A DNA stretch of 64,000 bases, from the NCBI GenBank assembly GCA_018292915.2, contig JACVVK020000209.1, positions 651,001 to 715,000 of the forward strand, read 5' to 3'. The notes under the pieces were generated by a model, which was given only the letters and a program-made list of their open reading frames with translations, did not search any database and was not told the DNA's origin. This document shows, piece after piece, positions 50,944 through 64,000 of the stretch. This DNA comes from Batillaria attramentaria (taxonomy: Eukaryota; Mollusca; Gastropoda; Batillariidae). The first letter of the stretch is position 1. Every line of letters begins with the position of its first letter. The translations under genes and the position numbers were made by a program.

Positions 50944-50944
50944 C
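50853..50944. repeat. (GT)n(GA)n array
   Basis: GT to 50919, then GA to 50944. Confidence 0.95.
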
Positions 50945-51770
50945 TAATGCCTCTGGGGTCTTGGCTGAAAGGCCACCTTTATTCGGCTGAGACGAATAGT
51001 ACAAGATCAGTACGAGAATGACGTAGAAGGCGAGCACTGAGGCAAGTCTCCCTACATGCATCGCAACTGCACGCTGAAAATAGTCCTGATGTAATAAGTC
51101 AGACACGAACTAATCTAGTCTTTCTTTTAATGGATCAGTACCCTGTTGAGCAACTTGAATGTGAACTCTGCAAGCCTCTTTACCACAGTTCCTCGCAAAA
51201 AGTCAAGTACTATATTACAATGCCTGGTATGATTGTACAAATTAATGTGCATAGTTCATAAACCTGCCAAGATCAAGAAACCAGCTGGGAACTGCTAGAT
51301 CCAGCGATCACTCTTCCCAATAAGGCACAGTTCTCTCCCTTGCAGCGTCCACCTATTCGTCGTTCCCTTCAAGAAACCAACTTCCAGAGTTGCGATGACA
51401 GGGCAGACTGCACTGTGAAAGCAGCAAATCTTGCTCGAGCTCGTGCATAGGGACAACATGGCATAGGATGAGTGAAGCCGGCCAAGATTCGATCAAAATT
51501 AACCCCTAAGAACACACCGTGTGTGGTCATAGTACGGTGCCACCTTTCTTTCTTTCTTTCTTTTTTCTTTTTTTTCCCTGCGTGCACGACGACTGTGTCA
51601 CTGCTTCCATTTCCCGGCCCCTCCCCTACGGAATGGGATCTTTAACGTACACACTACATATTATATTTGTGCATGCGTGTGGACACGAAGGTGTGACAGG
51701 CACAGTGAACGAGTCTGCAGTTGGTTTGGCTCGAATTTGGCAAGGGGAAAAATGTTGTTGTTTTTGTTGT
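50945..51770. other. Intergenic with a dispersed repeat block
   Basis: 51607-51730 repeats the GATCTTTAACGTACACAC...GGCACAGTGAACGAGTCTGC block found at 28547-28660. Nothing coding. Confidence 0.5.
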
Positions 51771-51945
51771 TTGTTTGTTTGTTTGTTTGTTTGTTTTTGT
51801 TTTGTTTTGTTTCTTGTTTGTTTTGGTTTTTGTTGTTGTTATTATTTGGGTTTTTTGTGGGGTGTTTTTTTTTTCCGTTTTTTTGGTTGTTATTTTGTCG
51901 CTGTTGTTGTTGTTGTTTTTGGTCCGTTTGTTTGTTTTTTTGTTG

Positions 51946-52003
<58 letters not shown>
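51771..52003. repeat. (GTTT)n/(TTG)n tract and (TTA)n array
   Basis: GTTT-rich sequence to 51945, then (TTA)n at 51948-52003, about 18 units. The (TTA)n could be the tail of a lost ATT-tailed retroposon. Confidence 0.9.
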
Positions 52004-52330
52004 GCTTTTTCAAGCGGTTATTATTTTTTGTGACAGAAGGTACGAACAGCTGCAACTGTAGGTGTTACTGGCATAGCAGCACCAGAGAAACTGCAACTCG
52101 TTGTACAGTATTTCACTGTACAGATATCCCGACAGAGGTGATTAAAAATTTAGCTCCTGTCACACAACTGTCTGCTGCAGACATCTGCCCGTGACTAATT
52201 AACTTACAATCTCAGCTCCCGGTCAGAAAGAACAATCGCGACACTGAGGGGTCCATAGAGGAAAGGCAAGCAGACAGCATTAGTGTCTGAAGTGTCTGGG
52301 GTTTGCCGCCGTGTATTCCCTGTCTGTATG

Positions 52331-52499
52331 GGTGGGTGGGTGTCTGGGGGTTTAACGTCCTTTTCCACCACATAGGGTGATATCAAAGACGGGGCAACGA
52401 TGAAAAAGTCAGCACAAATATTTGGCCCCAGCCGGGATCGAACTCACGACCCGAGCGTTAGAAGTCCAACGCTCTACCATTCGACCACCCCGGCTCCCC
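52331..52499 (-). mobile_element. SINE-A copy 17 with perfect 14-bp duplication
   Basis: Complete minus-strand copy, very close to copy 16. Direct repeats TCCCTGTCTGTATG at 52317-52330 and 52500-52513. Exact duplications imply a recent insertion. Confidence 0.94.
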
Positions 52500-52513
52500 T
52501 CCCTGTCTGTATG

Positions 52514-52894
52514 ACTGGCGTGCTGGAGAACAGTGAGCGTTGTGCAAAGGCCCATCTTTTGTGCGCGCTTTCTACGCCTACAGATCGCTTTAGGCTGTTT
52601 TGATGGTGTCTGCCATTGTACGTAACACTTTGACATCACGTATGGAGAGAGACTTTCTGCTGAAGTCCGAGGCAAGCTTGATTACACTGAGACTATGAGA
52701 GAGGCACGACGTGTGTGGGCTGAGACTGACTAGGGCGAGTCGTCCTACATGCATTTAATGATTAGAGGTAAATTTCAGACTAGTGCCTTTTCAGTTCATG
52801 CACCAGACCCCTTCAATCAAACCGGGCCAGTATAATGCGGCCTTCAGCCGTACAGTTTCGACCCCTCGCATCAGTTTGGCCTGTTGATTGGTGT

Positions 52895-52897
<3 letters not shown>
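52514..52897. other. Intergenic, no gene seen
   Basis: Single-copy DNA between SINE-A copy 17 and a CA array. Confidence 0.45.
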
Positions 52898-52971
<74 letters not shown>

Positions 52972-53020
52972 GCACGCACGCACGCACGCACGCACACAGA
53001 GAGAGAGAGAGAGAGAGGTT
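52898..53020. repeat. (CA)n(GCAC)n(GA)n array
   Basis: CA to 52968, GCAC to 52996, GA to 53018. Confidence 0.95.
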
Positions 53021-53499
53021 CATCACATCATCTGATCCAAGGGGAGTAATTCTATTCTGCGAACTTCACCCGAGTCCGCTTTTCACGGTATTGCTTCCCT
53101 TCCCACTTTTGCCGTCGAAGGAATGGGACGGAAAGCGCCAGAAACATGGCTACACACGAGAGTGCTATGAAGTAAATGAACTTGCATCTACGTAAGAACG
53201 TAAACAAATCATTAAATCTATGTTGGGGAAATACCGGGATCGATAATTCCATGTCAACAGGAGTGATGGAAAATTATCATTCACGGAGCCGAGGGTCAGT
53301 AAATTTTAGGCCGAAAAGACCATGTTCCACTGGTTTCTGCTAAGGGTTTCAGTTGCAAGACTACGCTGTCTTCTTGTCCTCGGCTCTCTCGGTACAGCAT
53401 TTACTTTATATAGCGTAAAGTCACTAACTCTGACAGTTAAACTTAATAACTCAACACTGACAGCGGTGAGAGAGGCCGGTGTAGCAGTCCAGATTATAC

Positions 53500-53760
53500 C
53501 CCGCCTGGAGTATCATAGTACCCCCGTATAAACTGGCCTAGCCCAGACTATACCCCCGTATAAACTGGCCTAGCCCAGACTATGCCCCCGTATAAACTGG
53601 TCTATCTCAGACTATACCCCGGGGTGTATTCTGGCCTAGGCCCGTTTAACCCTCTCCTGCCCACTTTAACCCCCCTACCACTGATCTATACCCAGGGGGT
53701 TGAACCGGCCTAGGCTACTTTATACCCGAGGGTTTAAAGTAGCCAAGGGGTATACTCCGG
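53500..53760. repeat. Tandem array, about 31-bp unit
   Basis: Three good units of CCCCCGTATAAACTGGCCTA then GCCCAGACTATA at 53522-53620. Diverged relatives with CTATACCC and GGCCTAGGC run to about 53760. A mixed simple array, (CA)n then (GA)n, follows at 53800-53927. Confidence 0.8.
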
Positions 53761-53809
53761 CCTGTTACACCGGAAACCCGGCTGCAGAACAAATACAGGC
53801 GTGCGCGCG

Positions 53810-53847
<38 letters not shown>

Positions 53848-53895
53848 GAAAACTGACACATACACTCACACGCAAACACGCGGGCGCGCACGAAC

Positions 53896-53932
<37 letters not shown>

Positions 53933-54186
53933 TTCAGCTACTGAACTGGCGCTGTCCAGATTCGCTGACTCGGCATTATCGCACCACATTACGCTCGCTG
54001 CTAGTTACAGCGATAAGGTCACTGACACACTGACACACTGTGAAGCTGTTTTCTGTGAGAAATTGTGTCAGCCACGCGTGTGTGTTTCAGTCTCTCTGGC
54101 GGCTGATCGGCGCACTCACTTTCAGAATTTTAACATCACTGAGGTTCTAATTCTAGCTAGTCCGTTGCAGTCAGACTATAATCAGT
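53761..54186. other. Intergenic with (CA)n and (GA)n
   Basis: CGCG/CA alternation at 53803-53847 and (GA)n at 53900-53927. No gene. Confidence 0.5.
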
Positions 54187-54593
54187 ATAAATAATAATAA
54201 TAATAATAATCATTGTATAGGCGCTTTACCCAGTTTCACTGAATCGGCTCAAAGCCCAACACGCATATATCACGTGAATCACACGCATTCTCTCACACAC
54301 TGGACATAAACACATTACAAGCACGTGGTGCGAAGGGTCAGCTCAGCTATTTAAATTTCGGAATTTAGAATTGCATTTATTTTTCAAATTTGGTGGGCTG
54401 AACATTTCTAAAGCAGAGGGGGAGGAAGCCGGAGTACCCGGAGAGACCCCCCCCCCCCCCCCCCCCCACGATCGGCCCGAATGAACGGTGCCACATACGA
54501 GAAGGAAAACTTCTTTGCCCCGAGTGGGATTCGAACCCCTGACCTCTCGCACTGATGACAAGTCTCTTGACCACTAGACCACCGACCACCCCA
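54187..54593 (-). mobile_element. SINE-B copy 3
   Basis: Minus-strand, near full length from the tRNA-like head (right end near 54593, GGTGGTCTAGTGGTCAAGAG) to (ATT)n at 54189-54211. It carries a C21 run (54447-54467) in the body where other copies read ACCCCCGACG. The GGCGCTTT arm is kept, but the partner arm is partly deleted. Confidence 0.88.
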
Positions 54594-54740
54594 TCATCAT
54601 AAATCATTTAGTAAAAGGGCTTAAGCGCCATGGAATTCAGTATTAAACTAGGTCATTTTACCATTAGACGATAAAGCCTATTATTTATTTCTTTACCTGT
54701 ATATACATGGAAATGTTCCGCGTGCATACTTCCCGAGGAT

Positions 54741-54939
54741 GGCTGGGGTGGGTGTTTTTAACGTCCTTTAACGTCCTTTTCCACCACATAGGGCTGATGA
54801 TATCAGAGACGGGGGCAAGGAGATAAAACCCAGCACCAATACTACTATTTTGGTAGCCTGCCGGGATTCGAACTCACGACGGCCCTAGCATTCAATGAAA
54901 GTTCATAGCTCCACCATTATTTGTTTATCCCGGCTCCCC
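54741..54939 (-). mobile_element. SINE-A copy 18 (diverged)
   Basis: Minus-strand copy with a duplicated TTTAACGTCC in the tail region and several small insertions (GATGATATC, CTACTATTTTGGTAG). The head is recognisable by GAGTTCGAATCCC. Confidence 0.8.
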
Positions 54940-55150
54940 TGCTCTCTGCCGAGTCCATGTGGCACGTGACGGCCACCGGCCCACACTGTGGAAATAACTC
55001 TCGCACATACGTGACAGCCCATTGTTTTTATCTGACTGACTGATTAGTTCCGTGTCGAATGTACACACAGGCACAGGACACGGCACGGAACTCATTAACC
55101 CTTTTCATACCCAGAGTCCAAAACTTAGAACGCTCTGCTACCACAGGGAT

Positions 55151-55337
55151 CAGGGCCCGTATGTAAAAGGTCGAGGTTAACTTAACCCACGGCTACGGAC
55201 CTAATCCAGGCTAGGACAAAAGAAACCCAAAAGCAAAATTAAATTTTAAAAAAAGGAAGCGAAGAAAGGAAGAAAAACATCCGTTTATAACAGCTTAGGC
55301 ATTTTGCTTGAATGGGCCCGCTTCTTGATTTAAACAA
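55151..55337 (-). mobile_element. MITE-1, copy 3 (truncated)
   Basis: Starts with the intact end CAGGGCCCGTATGTAAAAGG and continues through GAAGCGAAGAAAGG to GGGCCCGCTTCTTGATTTAA, the inverse of copies 1 and 2. It stops there; the other TIR is absent and an (AAAC)n/A-run region follows. Confidence 0.8.
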
Positions 55338-55886
55338 ACAAACAAACAAAAAACAGAAACAAACAAACAAAAAAAAAAAAAACCAACCCAGAAAATTTAC
55401 CTTTAAAAATGACTCATCTTGCATGCTGGTTGTAAAATTATCATGAATTGATGCTTTGTTCGGGGGGGGGGGGGGGGGGACTGAATCAGTAATATGTTCT
55501 GTGGCATCTCATTTATCATGCTTGGCAGATCGAGATGCAGATAGAGCCTATATTAGCACGATAACTCCCTCCAACATAAATCGGGCCTGTATGGGGTTAA
55601 CCAGCCTAGGGGGAACGAATTTGGCTAGTGTCGCGTGTGCTTCGCTTTCTAGGTCTATAAACCTAGAACTGTGCCGCGTCAGTGGTGTGTGCGTTTCTCA
55701 GTTCGCGTTCACGCAACGCGCTCAGACGCTGGGTTATTCAAGTTACTCGCAACGCTGTTCGGAATAGCGAACAGTTAGTGATTTTTTTTTTTTCACAAGC
55801 TGTTGCGGGCAGCGTGGCATGGCGCACGGTTACTGAACTTAAGTTTTGGACAGACAGACGTGGCATCTTCTCAGTTCAGCTCAGCA
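55338..55886 (+). other. Upstream region of the dehydrogenase gene (5' UTR/promoter)
   Basis: A20 and G20 runs (55370, 55460-55479), then mixed single-copy DNA up to the start codon. A TATAAA at 55656-55661, some 230 bp before the ATG, is a possible TATA box. No transcript start can be fixed from sequence. Confidence 0.4.
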
Positions 55887-61711
<5,825 letters not shown>

Positions 61712-61830
61712 GTGAGTACCACAGACACGCGCACCGTTACGCAACGAGAATGGAAATATTTTCTTATACTGAAAGCTTTAGATTAGCTTACTCTGTGCTG
61801 GTCAGTTAAACAGCTCTCCTAATTGTGATC

Positions 61831-61980
61831 GGGGGGAGCCGGGGTGGTCGAATGGTAGAACGTTGGACTTCTAACGCTCGGGTCGTGAGTTCGTATCCCG
61901 GCTGGGTCCAAATATTTGTGCTGGATTTTTCATCGTTGCCCCGTCTTTGATATTACCCTATGTGGTGGAAAAGGACGTTA
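61831..61980 (+). mobile_element. SINE-A copy 20 with 10-bp duplication
   Basis: Plus-strand copy with complete head GGGGGAGCCGGGGTGGTCGA and anticodon arm GTTGGACTTCTAACG, but ending at GGACGTTA without the CACCC tail. AATTGTGATC flanks it at 61821-61830 and 61981-61990. Confidence 0.9.
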
Positions 61981-62137
61981 AATTGTGATCTCAGTCACCC
62001 CACAAAAGGGAGACAATGTCGCTGAGCCATTCAGTTCGATAAAATCCCAGAAAACAGATAGGTGGTCAGTTTTAGCGATTTTGATATTTGTCTTTCCATT
62101 TTCTTAAAATACTTTAAAGTACTTATATAAAGTCTGT

Positions 62138-62450
62138 GAAGGTTTCTAGGCTGAATATATCGTATGAACATGATTGCGAAAAGAAGAATTTACTACAACC
62201 ACAGCATACTGGTACGATTCCAATGCCATAATTTTGGTTGGGGCCAAATATTTGTGTTGGCCTTTTTCTCGTTGCCCCGTCTTTGATATCACCCTTATGT
62301 GGCGGAAAAGGGCGTTTAAATTCCCAAACATCCACCCACCCACCCGATACATTTTTGCCAGCCATTTTCTGAAAATGGCCGCTTTTCAGCAGCAATGTTT
62401 CAACAAATATATCTCAGGCCTGCACCGTCCTACAGACATAAATTATTTAC
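62138..62450. repeat. Dispersed repeat (second copy), interrupted by a SINE-A fragment
   Basis: Matches 14334-14505 on both sides of the SINE-A piece at 62235-62344. Landmarks are TTTACTACAACCAC before it and GCCAGCCATTTTCTG, TCTCAGGCCTGCACCG after it. Confidence 0.7.
62235..62344 (+). mobile_element. SINE-A fragment 21 (5'-truncated)
   Basis: Starts at GGTTGGGGCCAAATATTTGT and runs to the CCACCCACCCACCC tail; the tRNA-like head is absent. Confidence 0.85.
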
Positions 62451-62470
62451 CAAAAAAAAAAACTAATTTA

Positions 62471-62620
62471 ATAACAATAATAATAATAATACTAATTGAA
62501 TATTTATATAGCGTCTAACCTATCTAAGCTCTAGGCGCTTTACATAAAATACATATTTGTTCATATAACACATAAGAAAACACAGATAAAACAAACACAA
62601 CACAGGTAAAATTTCTACAC
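62471..62620 (-). mobile_element. LINE 3' tail remnant with (ATT)n
   Basis: (AAT)n at 62471-62495, then TATTTATATAGCGTCTAACC and TCTAGGCGCTTTACA. This is the same end as at 61121-61200, with AGCGTCT/AGGCGCT pairing in place of AGCGCT/AGCGCT (a G-U pair is needed). No ORF remains. Confidence 0.65.
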
Positions 62621-62663
62621 ATTTGGTAGTTATGGCTAACCCATGAGTGATCGGGGAAGTCAC

Positions 62664-63371
62664 ATCCTGGTGGGAAGAAGAGTTCTCAACGTACATTGCA
62701 TGAGATGGCCTGTAAGTGGTGGTTTACAGGACAGGGGCACCATGGCTACACTTTCCCTAGATAACAATAACTCCATATGTCCCCACATCATCCTTTATCC
62801 CCCTCTTGTGGGGTCCACTCACAATTTGTACTATAATTATATCCTGGTGGGAAAAAGAGTTCTCAACGTACACTGCATGAGATGGCCTGTAAGTGGTGGA
62901 TTACAGGACAGGGGCACCATGGCTACACTTTCCGTAGATAACAATAACTCCATATGTCCCCACATCATCCTTTATTCCCCTCTTGTGGGGTCCACTCACA
63001 GTTTGTACTATAATTATATCCTGGTGGGAAGAAGAGTTCTCAACGTACACTACATGAGATGGCCTGTAAGTGGTGGATTACAGGACAGGGGCACCATGGC
63101 TACACTTTCCGTAGATAACAATAACTCCATATGTCCCCACATCATCCTTTATCCCCCTTTTGTGGGGTCCACTCACAGTTTGTACTATAATTATATCCTG
63201 GTGGGAAGAAGAGTTCTCAACGTACACTACATGAGATGGCCTGTAAGTCGTGGTTTACAGGACAGGGGCACCATGGCTACACTTTCCCTAGATAACAATA
63301 ACTCCATATGTCCCCACATCATCCTTTATCCCCCTTTTGTGGGGCCCACTCACAATTTGTACTATAATTAT
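62664..63371. repeat. Satellite-like array, 177-bp unit, four copies
   Basis: Units begin at 62664, 62841, 63018 and 63195, each starting ATCCTGGTGGGAA and ending TACTATAATTAT. They differ at only a handful of positions. A fifth unit starts at 63372 and diverges after five bases. Because 177 is divisible by three, a frame free of stops runs through all four units and yields a 59-residue repeat, but nothing shows that it is translated. Confidence 0.95.
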
Positions 63372-64000
63372 ATCCTCTTACGGTCCCGTTACCGTGGTGA
63401 GGGTCTTAGACCAGCGCCACTTTTTTTTTCTTTATTTCTTTTTCCTGCATTCATTGTGTGTGGTTGGATTTCCCCATTCTGCGGATCTTCAGCGTGCAGA
63501 CTTTATATTTGTGCGTGCATGTGACACGAAGGTGAGACACGCACAAACAGGACCAGTTCACACAGCCACATAAAAAATAAAATAAAATAACGTGCAACGT
63601 TAGGAGTGTGATCGGCTATCGACCCGTCTCGTCTGTTACAGACTGTCAGTGTTATCAAGCGAATGTGGAAAGCGTGGGTTTTTTATGTTGTTTCCATAGT
63701 AATGGAAACAACATAATAGGACGGGCTAAAATTTCCACGTTCATAGGCAAGCATCTGTGGTACAAACGCACGTCACTGCCGATCTCCCGCAGAGACGATT
63801 ATGCAAGTGTAACTCTGACAATGACGTAAGAAAACTTGCGTCATCGATGCTGACGCGTATGGTGTTCCGAACGCAGTTCTCCTCCTCAGTGAGTGCCGTC
63901 TGTGCGGATGTGTGTGCGTGTGTGTGTGCGTGTGTGCGTGTGTGCGTGTGTGAATTGTGTCCGGGCCCGTTTCTTCGAAGATACTTAACCGAATGGCTTC
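63372..64000. other. Right edge: non-coding, hairpin and (GTGC/GT)n
   Basis: Includes a 15-bp-arm hairpin at 63683-63716 and a GTGTGCGT-rich patch at 63905-63952. The segment 63475-63545 resembles the dispersed block at 28547 and 51607. An exon 8 of the dehydrogenase was sought and not found. Confidence 0.5.

Noticed and set aside
62643..63524. 293-codon open frame with a 59-residue repeat as a protein gene
   Set aside because: It follows automatically from a stop-free 177-bp satellite unit; the residues resemble no family and there is no splice or promoter context.
63620..63840. Dehydrogenase exon 8 after the CTGTTACAG at about 63650
   Set aside because: The next base would turn the split codon TG|N into TGA, and the following residues do not resemble the expected C-terminus.

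Overview
This window is animal nuclear DNA. Its genes are split by GT/AG introns, and it is dense in tRNA-derived SINEs, LINE fragments, foldback DNA elements (MITEs) and more than thirty long dinucleotide arrays, mostly (GT)n/(CA)n. The repeat style and protein sequences fit a lophotrochozoan, most likely a marine gastropod mollusc. That placement is inference from character; no species can be named from the sequence alone.

Two host genes are supported, both on the + strand. (1) Positions 9730-23761 hold the last six coding exons of a two-Ig-domain surface protein of the DPR/DIP/zig-8/lachesin type. The reading frame is continuous over 227 codons and ends in a hydrophobic C-terminus that looks GPI-anchored. 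Two of its exons are microexons (21 and 24 nt), and its 5' end is not identified here. (2) Positions 55887-61711 hold seven coding exons of a zinc-dependent, NAD(P)-linked medium-chain dehydrogenase of the sorbitol/2,3-butanediol dehydrogenase type. It is complete at the 5' end (298 codons present); roughly the last 50-60 residues lie past the right edge. The two genes have no obvious functional link.

Between them, at 43758-47044, is an apparently full-length, intact non-LTR retrotransposon (RTE/SR2-like). It has one endonuclease + reverse transcriptase ORF and is flanked by a perfect 14-bp target-site duplication, so it inserted recently. Around it are the non-autonomous repeats. SINE-A has a tRNA-Arg-like head and a CACCC-rich tail, with about 21 copies, several with clear target-site duplications. 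SINE-B has a tRNA-Glu-like head and an (ATT)n tail, with four copies, and shares a 3' hairpin with CR1/L2-like LINE 3' ends found here. There are at least four TIR/foldback families: MITE-1 with CAGGGCCCG ends, MITE-2 with CACGGGG ends, a CAACCCTG-ended element with 9-bp duplications, and a TTAA-flanked one.

Layout: 1-9700, repeats and single-copy DNA without a convincing gene; 9730-23761, Ig gene (the 9.7-kb second intron is full of repeats); 23762-26310, probable 3' UTR/downstream DNA with two CRE palindromes and two minisatellites; 26311-43743, intergenic SINEs, MITEs and a telomere-like tract; 43744-47058, LINE with its duplications; 47059-55886, intergenic; 55887-61711, dehydrogenase gene, whose introns carry a SINE-A, a SINE-B and a LINE fragment; 61712-64000, its next intron, with a 177-bp x4 satellite array.
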